Part shown: positions 37,306 through 45,520 of the stretch, piece after piece | Numbering within the stretch: position 1 is the stretch's first letter | Layout: each line of letters begins with the position of its first letter | Assembly (NCBI RefSeq): GCF_009371975.2 | Contig: NZ_VIKT02000016.1 | Location: 12,642-68,695 of the forward strand | DNA length: 56,054 nt | Direction of reading: 5' to 3' | Source of the DNA: Microcella pacifica | GTDB lineage: Bacteria > Actinomycetota > Actinomycetes > Actinomycetales > Microbacteriaceae | Notes under the pieces: generated by a model | What the model was told of the DNA's origin: nothing | The model's input: only the letters and a program-made list of their open reading frames with translations | The model's database searches: none | Position numbers and translations under genes: made by a program

Positions 37306-39774
37306 ATGTCGCACGATCACACATCCCACGCCGCGCTGAGTGCATCGGAGGAGGATCTGGCGGTCTGCCCGGTGATGCCGACGAATGTCGTGGTGAAGAG
37401 CGAGGCGGAGGAAGCCGGGCTCTATCGGGATCACGCCGGGGAGCGCTACTGGTTCTGCTGCGCGGGCTGCGGCCCGCGCTTCGATGCCGATCCGGAGCGT
37501 TTTGTCGCGGCGGCCCGCTCGCTTCCTGCTCCGCGAGAGGTGCTCGCCCAGCGTGCTGATCGGCGTCACGGGTCGGATGGCGGGCACGAGGGTCACGATC
37601 ACGGATCGCACAGTCACCACGACCTCGGGGCGCACGAGCATTCCGGGCACGGCGATCCGGTCGCTCATTCGTCGCACGACCACGCCGGTCACGGCGGGCA
37701 CATGGATCATGCGGCGATGGGGCATGCCGGTCATGGCGGGCATGCCGGGCACGGGGATCATGTCGGGCAGTTCCGGCGGCTGTTCTGGATCATGCTCGTG
37801 CTGGCGGTGCCGGTGGTCGGTTTCTCCGGGATGTTCGCGATGCTGCTCGGCTACGAGCTGCCCGACGCGGCATGGGTGCCCTGGGTCTCCCCGGTGCTGG
37901 GCACGGTGATGTTCGCCTGGGGCGGCTGGCCGTTCCTGACCGGGGCGGTGGCCGAGGTGCGGGCGCTCAAGCCCGGGATGATGCTGCTGATCGGGCTGGC
38001 GATCACGGTCGCGTTCCTCGCGTCGCTGGGGGCGAGTCTCGGGGTGCTCGATCACGCGCTGGACTTCTGGTGGGAGCTGGCACTCCTGATCGTGATCATG
38101 CTGCTCGGGCACTGGATCGAGATGCGGTCGCTCGCCCAGACCACCTCCGCTCTCGACTCGCTCGCCGCCCTCCTGCCGGACGAGGCGGAGGTGGTCGACG
38201 GCGAGACCACGCGCTCGGTGACCCCGTCGGAGCTGCAGGTCGGGGATGTCGTGGTGGTGCGACCGGGCGGGCGCGTCCCGGCTGACGGCCAGGTGATCGC
38301 CGGGTCGGCCAGCATGGACGAGTCGATGATCACCGGGGAGTCGACGACCGTCCGGCGCGGCGAGGGCGCGACGGTGGTCGCGGGCACGATCGCGACCGAC
38401 TCGGCGATCCGGGTGGAGGTGAGCGCGGTCGGCGATGAGACGACGCTCGCGGGGATTCAGAAGCTGGTCGCCGAGGCTCAGGGGTCGTCGTCGCGGGCGC
38501 AGCGGATCGCGGATCGTGCGGCCGCGTGGCTGTTCTGGTTCGCGCTCGGTGTGGGGGTGATCACCGTCGTCGTCTGGAGTCTGGTCGGTCTGCCCGACGA
38601 GGCGATCATCCGGACGATCACGGTGCTCGTGATCGCGTGCCCGCATGCCCTCGGCTTGGCGATCCCGCTGGTGGTGTCGATCGCGACCGAGCGCGCCGCC
38701 CGGGGCGGGGTGCTGGTCAAGGACCGTCTGGCCCTGGAGAGCATGCGCACGGTGGACACCATTCTGTTCGACAAGACCGGCACCCTCACCAGGGGCGAGC
38801 CGACCGTCACCGCCGTCGAGACCGCAGGGGGCGTCGCCGAGGACGAGCTGCTGGCGCTTGCCGCGGCAGCCGAGTCGGACTCCGAGCATCCGCTCGCCCG
38901 CGCCATCGTGGCGTCCGCGGCCGATCGCGGCGTGCCGGTGCCGAACGCCGACGACTTCACGTCGGCACCCGCCGTGGGCGTGACCGCCGTGGTCGGCGGC
39001 AGGACCATCCGCGTCGGCGGTCCCCACCTCCTCACCGAGGAGGGCGCCGTCGAGCTGCCGATCGCGGACCAGTGGCGCCGTGAGGGGGCGATCATCCTGC
39101 ACGTCGTTGCCGACGGGCGGGTGATCGGCGCGCTGCGCCTCGCCGATGCGGTGCGGGAGGAGTCCCGCCAGGCGGTGGATGCTGTCCATGCGCTCGGCCG
39201 CGAGGTGGTCATGATCACCGGTGACGCCGAGGCGGTCGCGACGACGGTCGCGAAGGAGCTCGGCATCGACCGGGTCTTCGCGGGCGTGCGCCCCGAGGAC
39301 AAGTCGGCCAAGGTGCGCGAGCTGCAGTCCGAGGGTCGCAAGGTCGCGATGGTGGGCGACGGCGTCAACGACGCACCCGCCCTCGCGCAGGCGGACGTGG
39401 GCATCGCGATCGGTGCGGGCACCGACGTCGCCATCGCATCCGCTGGCGTCATCCTGGCCAGCTCGGACCCGCGATCGGTGCTGTCGGTGATCCAGCTGTC
39501 CGCGGCGACCTTCCGGAAGATGAAGCAGAACCTGTGGTGGGCCGCCGGCTACAACCTGCTGTCCGTGCCGCTCGCGGCGGGGGTGCTTGCCCCGATCGGC
39601 TTCGTCCTCCCGATGTCGGTCGGCGCCATCCTGATGTCGCTGTCGACCATCGTTGTGGCGGCCAACGCCCAGCTCCTGCGACGCCTCGACCTCAGACCCG
39701 AAACCAGCGCCCGCGAGATCCTCGGCGACCGGGTAGACACCCGCATCGAGAATGAGGCCGCTCATGTCGGCTGA
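37306..39774 (+). CDS. copB: Copper-exporting P1B-type ATPase (CopB-like) with YHS and His-rich N-terminus
   Basis: An 822-residue heavy-metal ATPase. The N-terminus carries a YHS-type metal domain (Cys21 in CPVMP, then FCCAGC at 50-55) and a His/Gly-rich stretch at about 88-154. The transport motif is CPH (Cys445-His447), which defines the P1B-3 CopB group rather than the CPC CopA group. ITGES is the actuator loop, DKTGT holds the phosphorylated Asp489, SEHPLA is the P1B HP motif, and GDGVNDAPAL is near 684. It expels copper from the cytoplasm. GGAGAG lies before the ATG. It leads the island operon and overlaps csoR. Confidence 0.92.
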   Translation: MSHDHTSHAALSASEEDLAVCPVMPTNVVVKSEAEEAGLYRDHAGERYWFCCAGCGPRFDADPERFVAAARSLPAPREVLAQRADRRHGSDGGHEGHDHGSHSHHDLGAHEHSGHGDPVAHSSHDHAGHGGHMDHAAMGHAGHGGHAGHGDHVGQFRRLFWIMLVLAVPVVGFSGMFAMLLGYELPDAAWVPWVSPVLGTVMFAWGGWPFLTGAVAEVRALKPGMMLLIGLAITVAFLASLGASLGVLDHALDFWWELALLIVIMLLGHWIEMRSLAQTTSALDSLAALLPDEAEVVDGETTRSVTPSELQVGDVVVVRPGGRVPADGQVIAGSASMDESMITGESTTVRRGEGATVVAGTIATDSAIRVEVSAVGDETTLAGIQKLVAEAQGSSSRAQRIADRAAAWLFWFALGVGVITVVVWSLVGLPDEAIIRTITVLVIACPHALGLAIPLVVSIATERAARGGVLVKDRLALESMRTVDTILFDKTGTLTRGEPTVTAVETAGGVAEDELLALAAAAESDSEHPLARAIVASAADRGVPVPNADDFTSAPAVGVTAVVGGRTIRVGGPHLLTEEGAVELPIADQWRREGAIILHVVADGRVIGALRLADAVREESRQAVDAVHALGREVVMITGDAEAVATTVAKELGIDRVFAGVRPEDKSAKVRELQSEGRKVAMVGDGVNDAPALAQADVGIAIGAGTDVAIASAGVILASSDPRSVLSVIQLSAATFRKMKQNLWWAAGYNLLSVPLAAGVLAPIGFVLPMSVGAILMSLSTIVVAANAQLLRRLDLRPETSAREILGDRVDTRIENEAAHVG

Positions 39775-40063
39775 CCACGCCCACCACGGCTACATCTCCG
39801 ACAAGGAGAGGTACCTCGCCCGGCTCAAGCGGATCGAGGGGCAGGCGCGCGGCATCCACCGGATGGTGGACGAGGAGCAGTACTGCATCGACATCCTGAC
39901 CCAGATCTCCGCTCTCACCAGCGCGCTGCAGGGTGTCGCGGTCGGGCTGCTCGACGACCACCTGAAGCACTGCGTCACCGACGCGGTCCGCTCAGGCGGT
40001 GACGTCGCCGAGCAGAAGCTCGACGAGGCGACCCAGGCGATCGCCCGACTCGTCCGCTCATAG
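39764..40063 (+). CDS. csoR: CsoR-type copper-sensing repressor
   Basis: A 99-residue all-helical metal sensor. Cys41, His66 and Cys70 reproduce the spacing of the C-H-C copper ligands of CsoR (25 then 4 residues). The Arg-rich helix RLKRIEGQARGIHRMV binds DNA. An alternative ATG at 39752 would add four residues; 39764 starts the conserved part. Either start lies inside the end of the ATPase gene, so translation is coupled. It should release the operators at 37251-37296 when Cu(I) binds. Confidence 0.92.
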   Translation: MSADHAHHGYISDKERYLARLKRIEGQARGIHRMVDEEQYCIDILTQISALTSALQGVAVGLLDDHLKHCVTDAVRSGGDVAEQKLDEATQAIARLVRS

Positions 40064-40099
40064 ATCAGACTCATTCGTTCGGAGAAGGGAGATACGTCG

Positions 40100-40336
40100 A
40101 TGATGTGGGGCTACTACGACATGGGCTGGGGTCTCTGGCTGCCCTGGCTGCTTCTGATCCTGCTCGGAATCGGGCTGCTGATCTACGTCGTCATCCGATC
40201 CGCGACGCGCTCCCGCCCGCCCGAATCGAGCGGGAGCGCCGCCGATCCCCGCCGGATCCTGCAGGAGCGCTACGCCCGGGGAGAGATCGACACGGACGAG
40301 TTCACGGAGCGCATGCGGATGCTTGGCGACGGATGA
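40100..40336 (+). CDS. SHOCT-domain small membrane protein
   Basis: A 78-residue protein with one membrane segment (about 12-33, LPWLLLILLGIGLLIYVVI) after a Trp/Tyr/Met-rich start, then a C-terminal SHOCT module (RRILQERYARGEIDTDEFTE). Such proteins often accompany copper-resistance genes in actinobacteria, but their role is unknown. The stop overlaps the multicopper oxidase start as ATGA. Confidence 0.85.
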   Translation: MMWGYYDMGWGLWLPWLLLILLGIGLLIYVVIRSATRSRPPESSGSAADPRRILQERYARGEIDTDEFTERMRMLGDG

Positions 40337-41790
40337 GCGAGGGGATCACCCGCCGGCAGGTGCTCGCGCTCGGTGCGGCCGGAGCCGGGGCGCTCGCGGT
40401 CGGGGCGACGGGCCTCGTGGTTTCCGGTCTGAGCTCTCAAGTCGGAACCCCCGAGTCCGGACCGGTTCCGGGGCCGGGCGGTGGCGCGTGGGCCGAGCCG
40501 GCGGTGCTCACGTCGCAGAATGGCCTGCTCGAGCTAGATCTGCGGGTCGCCGAGGCGAACGTCCTGATCGGCGGGAGCGCCGTGCGGATGCTGAGCTATA
40601 ACGGAACCGTTCCGGGACCAACTCTTCACCTGCGTCCCGGCGACCGGCTCCGGGTGTGGCTGCGCAACGAGCTGGGCGAGCCGACGAACGTCCACACCCA
40701 CGGACTGCGCGTGTCGGCGGTGGGGAACGGCGACAACCCGTTCCTGCGCATCGACCCGGGCCAGACGTTCGAGTACGAGATCGACCTGCCCGACGACCAT
40801 CCGTCCGGGGTCTTCTGGTACCACCCCCACCAGCACGGCCTGGTCGCCGACCAGCTGTTCGGCGGCCTCTACGGCGCCATCATCGTCGATGAGGACGACT
40901 GGTCCGACACCGCTCCCCGGGTCGTGGTCGTCTCGGACGTCACCATCGCCGGCGGCAGCGTGGCGCGGGTCGCAGGCGTGGATCGTATGCTCGGCCGGAC
41001 CGGCGAGACGCTGCTGACGAACGGGCTCGTGGCGCCGCGACTGGCGGCGCCGTCCGGGTCGGAGCAGCGGCTGCTCGTGATCAACGCGTGCGCCAGCCGC
41101 TACCTGGACATGGGACTCGCCGGGCTGAACGCACGTCTCCGCGGCCTCGACTCCGGGCACCGGGACGAGGAGCTGGTGGACCGGGTGCTCCTGGTGCCGG
41201 GGAACCGCGCCGACCTCGTCATCACGACCCCGGCACGGCCGGTCGACCTGATCGCCGCCGGCTACGATCGCGGCCAGGCCGGCATGGGCATGATGGGCGG
41301 TCCGGCTGCCATGGTTTCCGATGCGCTGATGTTGACCGTGACCCCCGATGCGTCAGCGTCGGTCCCGGATATCTCGCCACCCACGCCGGAGACCCACCCC
41401 GACCTACGCGACGTGACGGTCGACGGCACCCGCACCATCACCATGCAGATGGGGATGGGCGGCGGGATGCGATTCCTGATCGACGGCCGCGCCTTCGACC
41501 CGGACCGCGTCGACCAGCAGGTGAGCATCGGCACGGTCGAGGAGTGGACGATTCGCAACACCTCTCCGATGGACCATCCCTTCCACCTCCACATCTGGCC
41601 GATGCAGATCATCCGCGCGGAGGGCGCGGAAACCGCCGAACTGGACATCCGCGACGTGGTCGACGTCCCCGCGGGCAGCAGCGTCGTCGTCCGGATCGCG
41701 TTCGACCGGTTCCCCGGACGAACCGTCTACCACTGCCACATCCTCGACCACGAGGACCTCGGAATGATGGGTGTCATCGAAGCCGGATGA
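40333..41790 (+). CDS. Tat-exported multicopper oxidase (CueO/laccase type)
   Basis: A 485-residue multicopper oxidase that probably oxidises Cu(I) to the less harmful Cu(II). The Tat-type N-terminus is TRRQVLALGAAGAG. The four copper motifs are HTHG (His121), WYHPHQHG (His164), HPFHLHIW and YHCHILDHEDLGMM (His467-Cys468-His469, axial Met). A Met/Gly cluster, GMGMMGG near 320 and QMGMGGGM near 375, resembles methionine-rich copper-binding segments. It is exported folded with copper. The start overlaps the SHOCT gene. Confidence 0.92.
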   Translation: MSEGITRRQVLALGAAGAGALAVGATGLVVSGLSSQVGTPESGPVPGPGGGAWAEPAVLTSQNGLLELDLRVAEANVLIGGSAVRMLSYNGTVPGPTLHLRPGDRLRVWLRNELGEPTNVHTHGLRVSAVGNGDNPFLRIDPGQTFEYEIDLPDDHPSGVFWYHPHQHGLVADQLFGGLYGAIIVDEDDWSDTAPRVVVVSDVTIAGGSVARVAGVDRMLGRTGETLLTNGLVAPRLAAPSGSEQRLLVINACASRYLDMGLAGLNARLRGLDSGHRDEELVDRVLLVPGNRADLVITTPARPVDLIAAGYDRGQAGMGMMGGPAAMVSDALMLTVTPDASASVPDISPPTPETHPDLRDVTVDGTRTITMQMGMGGGMRFLIDGRAFDPDRVDQQVSIGTVEEWTIRNTSPMDHPFHLHIWPMQIIRAEGAETAELDIRDVVDVPAGSSVVVRIAFDRFPGRTVYHCHILDHEDLGMMGVIEAG

Positions 41791-41833
41791 CGCCACACCG
41801 ACCGCCGCACATCGCAACCGAAAGGCAACGCAC

Positions 41834-42661
41834 ATGCTTCCTCGTCTCCCCTTCGGAGTCGCCGCGACCGCGGGCATCGCCCTGCTCCTGACCGCCTGCG
41901 CACCGCAAGAACCCGAACGCGTGGAAGCCGAGATGCCCTCCCTCGGTCACGTTCATGCGATCATCACCGACCCGGTCACCGGACAGACTCTCCTCGGCAC
42001 CCACGACGGTCTCGTCACAGTCAATGACGACGGGACGATCTCCGACCGGGTCGGCGGGCACGGCTTCGACGCGATGGGGCTTGCGGCCGCGGGCGAGGCG
42101 CTCATCGCATCCGGGCATCCGGGATCCTCGACACCGGCCGAATGGGGCTCCCCGCACCTGGGATTCATCCGGAGCGAGGATGGCGGGCAGAGCTGGGCGC
42201 CGGTCGCGTACACGGGCGAGAAAGACTTCCACGCCCTGGCCGCCGGTCCGTCCGACGAGCTGTACGGGCTCTCGACCGATGACCCGGCACTGCTCACCAG
42301 CATCGACGGCGGTGTGACATGGATGCCGACGGGCGCGGCACTGGCCGCCTATGCGCTGGCCGTCGACGCCGCGGGCGTCGTGTACGCAACCACGCCGGAC
42401 GGTGTCCGGGTCAGCGTCGACGCGGGGGCAACGTTCGAGGACTTCCCGGGTGCGCCGCCGCTGTACCTGGTGAACACGTCGCCGGATCACACCGAGCTGG
42501 CCGGCGTGGACGTCTCGGGCGGCATCTGGAGGGCGGCCACCGACGATGCATCCTGGTTGCAGGTCGGCACGGCCGTCGGCCAAGCGCAGGCGGTCACGAT
42601 CACCGCATCCGGGGACATCGCCATCGTCGACGATTCCGGCTACCACGTTCTCCCCGAATAG
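41834..42661 (+). CDS. Exported lipoprotein with BNR/WD-like repeats (F510_1955 type)
   Basis: A 275-residue lipoprotein with lipobox LTAC near residue 21, then VHAIITDPVTGQTLLGTHDG and repeated Asp-box-like turns (SEDGGQSWAPV, SIDGGVTWMP, SVDAGATFED), as in BNR-type beta-propellers. Members of this family are often found beside multicopper oxidase and copper ATPase genes. A glycosidase annotation is sometimes given but is not supported by any catalytic residue I can see. It is probably an outside-facing copper-linked binding protein. Confidence 0.82.
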   Translation: MLPRLPFGVAATAGIALLLTACAPQEPERVEAEMPSLGHVHAIITDPVTGQTLLGTHDGLVTVNDDGTISDRVGGHGFDAMGLAAAGEALIASGHPGSSTPAEWGSPHLGFIRSEDGGQSWAPVAYTGEKDFHALAAGPSDELYGLSTDDPALLTSIDGGVTWMPTGAALAAYALAVDAAGVVYATTPDGVRVSVDAGATFEDFPGAPPLYLVNTSPDHTELAGVDVSGGIWRAATDDASWLQVGTAVGQAQAVTITASGDIAIVDDSGYHVLPE

Positions 42662-42685
42662 CCGCATCGTCGAAGGAGTCGATCC

Positions 42686-43999
42686 GTGAGCACAGCGACG
42701 AGAAAGATCACTCTGGCGGGCTGCGTGGCCCTTGGCACCGGCGTCATGATCGGTGCCGGGATCTTCGCGCTGACCGGGCAGGTCGCCGAACTCGCGGGGG
42801 ACTGGTTTCCGGTCGCCTTCGTCGTCGGCGCGGTGGCGACCGGACTGAGCGCATACGCCTACGCACGGTACGCGAGCGTGAATCCGTCATCCGGCGGGAT
42901 CGCGATGCTGCTCAAGGACGCCTACGGCCCCGGCGTGGTGGCGGGATCCTTCTCGCTGTTCATGTACGTGTCGATGGTCATCGCGGAAAGCCTGCTCGCC
43001 CGCACCTTCGGCACCTACCTATTGCGACCCTTCGGCCTCCAGGACTCCGCCGTTCTGGTACCTGCCCTCGGCATCCTGGCGATCGCCTCCGCCGCGACCA
43101 TCAACCTCGTCGGCAACCGGCTCGTGGAGGGCACAGCGCTGGCGACCGCGGTGCTCAAGATCGCGGGCATCGCCCTGCTCGCCATCGCAGGGCTCATCGG
43201 CGGGCTCGCTTCCGGTCTCGACTCACGCGTCGAAGGAGCCGCCGAGCCGCCCGGAGCGCTCTCCCTCATCGCAGCCGTGGGCCTCTGCGTGCTCGCCTAC
43301 AAGGGATTCACCACGATCACAAACCATGGCGACGATGTCCGCACCCCCGAACGGAATCTAGCGCGATCGATCGGGATCTCGATCGCGATCTGCGCCGTCA
43401 TCTACCTGCTCATCTCGCTCGCGGTCGGCTCGAGCATCGGGGCCGCAGGCGCGGTCGACGCCCGAGACTACGCCCTCGCCGAATCCGCCGAGCCGCTGTT
43501 CGGCGCGTGGGGAGTCGGCATCACCGTTGCGGTCGCCGTCGTGGCCACGCTCTCCGGCCTGTTCGCCAGCCTCTACTCGGTGTCACGCCTCCTCGGAATG
43601 CTCCAACACATGCGACGGGCCCCCCGACTCCCCTCACGAGTCCCGCACCAGCCACTGCTCATCACCGCAGGTCTCGCCATGCTCGTGACGGCCTTCCTCG
43701 ACCTGAGTCGCATCGCCGCGCTCGGAGTGTTCCTCTACCTCTCCATGGACATCGCCGTCCAATGGGGGGTCGCCCGACGACTGCGCACCAAGATCGCCGC
43801 AACCCCGTGGGTTCCGATCCTCGTGATCGGACTCGACGCCGCAATCCTCATCGCCTTCGCGACGATCAAGATCCCGACCGATCCCCTCACGGTGATCGTC
43901 GCCCTAGTAGTCGCGGCAACGATCGTGATCGCGCAGGGTCTCGTCGTACGGCACGTGCGGCGGTCCGAACATGAACAGAATGCGGATCGCGGTTCCTAG
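42686..43999 (+). CDS. APC-family amino acid/cation permease
   Basis: A 437-residue permease with about 12 membrane segments. The opening TLAGCVALGTGVMIGAGIFALTG is the unwound-helix signature of the APC superfamily, and later VLAYKGFTTITNHGDDVRTPERN matches helix 6 and its loop. The substrate, an amino acid or amine, is unknown. GAAGGAG precedes the GTG. As the last cargo gene after the copper module its presence is unexplained; it could supply a metal-chelating amino acid or be a passenger. Confidence 0.85.
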   Translation: MSTATRKITLAGCVALGTGVMIGAGIFALTGQVAELAGDWFPVAFVVGAVATGLSAYAYARYASVNPSSGGIAMLLKDAYGPGVVAGSFSLFMYVSMVIAESLLARTFGTYLLRPFGLQDSAVLVPALGILAIASAATINLVGNRLVEGTALATAVLKIAGIALLAIAGLIGGLASGLDSRVEGAAEPPGALSLIAAVGLCVLAYKGFTTITNHGDDVRTPERNLARSIGISIAICAVIYLLISLAVGSSIGAAGAVDARDYALAESAEPLFGAWGVGITVAVAVVATLSGLFASLYSVSRLLGMLQHMRRAPRLPSRVPHQPLLITAGLAMLVTAFLDLSRIAALGVFLYLSMDIAVQWGVARRLRTKIAATPWVPILVIGLDAAILIAFATIKIPTDPLTVIVALVVAATIVIAQGLVVRHVRRSEHEQNADRGS

Positions 44000-44000
44000 A

Positions 44001-44262
44001 GGGGCCGGCCGGCAGCTGGGTCGACCTTGGTCGACTCGGTGGTGGGGTCTCGCCACAAGAACATGAAGAGCTGCGACCAGGATCGAGTGGTCGCTCAGAG
44101 CTACGGGTGCTGTTCGCATTCGACCCGAAGCGGTGGGCGATCCTTCTCGTCGCGGGGGACAAGGCCGGGAACTGGAGCAGGTGGTACCGGTCGAACATTC
44201 CGGTGGCCGACAACCGATTCACGGAGCATTTGGAGCAGTTGGGGAGGAAGGGAAGTTCATGA
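44001..44262 (+). pseudogene. HigB/RelE-type toxin remnant with frameshifts
   Basis: Pieces of a Gp49-like HigB toxin occur in three frames: QLGRP (44013-44027), LVDSVVGSRHKNMK (44027-44068) and ELRPGSSGRSELRVLFAFDPKRW... to the TGA at 44260-44262. Each junction needs one missing base (near 44027 and near 44068). The N-terminal third is absent; the APC permease ends at 43999. The C-terminal part (AGDKAGNWSRWYRSNIPVAD) is well kept, and the stop overlaps the antitoxin ATG. The toxin is therefore dead while its antitoxin remains intact. Confidence 0.8.
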
Positions 44263-44564
44263 AGAAGACACTTGATGAACTGGTGCGCGAGCGTCCGGTC
44301 GACCGCACTCAGGTGGACGCGCACAAGCGCCGGATGCTCGATGAGCTCCGCGCCTATCGTCTACGCGAGCTCCGCGAGGCGTCCGAGCTCACCCAGGTCG
44401 AACTCGCCGGCAAGCTCGGCGTCAGCCAGAACCGGGTCTCCCGCATCGAGCACGGCGACATCGAACGCGCCCAGGTCGATACGCTCCGGAAGTACGTCGA
44501 AGCGGTCGGCGGTCACGCCCACGTCGAGGTCGAACTCGGCGACGAGCGCATCCAAATCGCGTGA
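44259..44564 (+). CDS. Xre/HigA-type antitoxin
   Basis: A 101-residue protein with a helix-turn-helix (LTQVELAGKLGVSQNRVSRI) in the middle and a C-terminal strand region AHVEVELGDERIQIA. The order toxin then antitoxin with an ATGA overlap is the HigBA arrangement. Its N-terminal third (MKKTLDELVRERPVD) should contact the toxin. As the toxin gene is broken, it can only act as a DNA-binding repressor or as an anti-addiction antitoxin. Confidence 0.87.
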   Translation: MKKTLDELVRERPVDRTQVDAHKRRMLDELRAYRLRELREASELTQVELAGKLGVSQNRVSRIEHGDIERAQVDTLRKYVEAVGGHAHVEVELGDERIQIA

Positions 44565-44669
44565 CGTCGTGTGTCCCCCCTGTGTACCCGTCAAGCAGAT
44601 GATGCTGTGTTTGGTGGTGCCTGGAGTGTGCAGAAGCCCAGAAAGTCGGGCCTGATGCGGAATCGGCGG

Positions 44670-44727
44670 CCCTGCTAAGGTGGAGTCCCCTTTGAGGGGA
44701 CCGAGGGTTCAAATCCCTCCGTCTCCG
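44670..44727 (+). repeat. Right-end duplicate of the tRNA-Ser(GCT) 3' part (attR)
   Basis: 58 bp matching 36800-36856 from the anticodon loop to the discriminator base, with a different variable-arm loop. It lacks the 5' half and cannot give a tRNA. The following bases CTC and, two bases on, AAAATCCCT also resemble the flank of the intact gene, so homology runs slightly past the tRNA. The 44565-44669 and 44728-44814 stretches hold no gene. Confidence 0.87.
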
Positions 44728-44814
44728 CTCCGAAAATCCCTCATCACCGCACAGGCCTCCCCGAGTGCCCGACGTCGCACTCTCGCGCCCGTGCCGCTCG
44801 CTGTCTTTCGGCCG

Positions 44815-45489
44815 TCACTCAGTCTGCGCGGCGGAGCGCTCCACTCCGTCGAGGATCAGATCGAGCCCGGGTTCGAAGGAATCGGCGAATTCGTAGCCCG
44901 GTTGCATGACGTGCTCCATCGTGAAGCGCACGAGCGACGGGTACCTCTCGGGCGAGAGCGGCACGATGATGCGCTCACTCGCCTCGGTGAGGTCACCGCC
45001 ACCGCCGTCGCCGAAGGGCAGTGCGGCTTCTTGAAGCGCGAAGCCGTAGACGAAGGCGTCGACGACCGCGACACCGCGCGCGACGAGGGGCAGTGGGAAC
45101 CCCGTGCCCAGCCAGGTTGCGAGCATCGCCTCGTGATGGTCGAGGATGTCGGCGCCCGGGGTTCGTCGGGACTCCATGATCGGGATGGCCCAAGGGTGCC
45201 TTCGAAGCGCGGCGCGCAACGATCGGGCGCGCCCCGCGATGGCCTCCCGCCAGGGTGCCGCGGGATCGGGTCGCTCGACCTCGTCGAAGACGCGTCCGAC
45301 CATCCCGTCCACGATGTCGTCCTTGCTGGAGACGTAGTGGTAGAGGCTCATCGGGCGCACTCCGAGGTGATCGGCGAGCCGCCGAATAGTCAGCGGATCT
45401 AGCCCGATCTCGTCGGCGAGCTCGACCGCGCCGCTGACGATCTTGTCGCGACCGAGCGCTGCGCGCGGCCGTCCGTCGGTCGATGCCAT
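44815..45489 (-). CDS. TetR-family regulator with TetR_C domain
   Basis: A 224-residue repressor. The helix-turn-helix LTIRRLADHLGVRPMSLYHYV is near residue 40, and the helical ligand domain belongs to the tetracycline-repressor C-terminal class (WREAIAGRARSLRAALRRHP). The start is taken at ATG 45489; an ATG 30 bases upstream is possible but adds no domain. It is divergent from a dehydrogenase gene, with two matching palindromes in the 100-bp gap, so it probably controls both itself and the dehydrogenase. Confidence 0.87.
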   Translation of the reverse strand: MASTDGRPRAALGRDKIVSGAVELADEIGLDPLTIRRLADHLGVRPMSLYHYVSSKDDIVDGMVGRVFDEVERPDPAAPWREAIAGRARSLRAALRRHPWAIPIMESRRTPGADILDHHEAMLATWLGTGFPLPLVARGVAVVDAFVYGFALQEAALPFGDGGGGDLTEASERIIVPLSPERYPSLVRFTMEHVMQPGYEFADSFEPGLDLILDGVERSAAQTE

Positions 45490-45520
45490 GGTGCGTTCCC
45501 CCGTTCGCTCTTGACCCATC

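Larger units (their letters stand above)
36857..44727. mobile_element. tRNA-Ser-integrated genomic island with copper-resistance cargo
   Basis: The island is bounded by the intact tRNA-Ser(GCT) on the left and a 58-bp copy of its 3' part on the right, in direct orientation, about 7.87 kb apart. The two copies share CCCTGCTAAGGTGGAGTCCC and the whole T-arm and acceptor end, but differ in the variable-arm loop (CACG against TTGA), which shows that they come from different tRNA copies. Cargo is CopB-like ATPase, CsoR, SHOCT peptide, multicopper oxidase, lipoprotein, APC permease and a HigBA remnant. No integrase or transfer gene remains, so it is probably fixed or needs help in trans. Confidence 0.82.

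Noticed and set aside
37258-39765. 835-codon minus-strand open frame opposite the copper ATPase
   Set aside because: It is a high-GC shadow rich in Arg/His/Asp/Pro; the plus strand encodes a complete P-type ATPase with all motifs.
41834-42661. Glycosyl hydrolase function for the BNR-type lipoprotein
   Set aside because: Only Asp-box-like turns are visible; no catalytic acid pair can be identified, and the context is copper handling.
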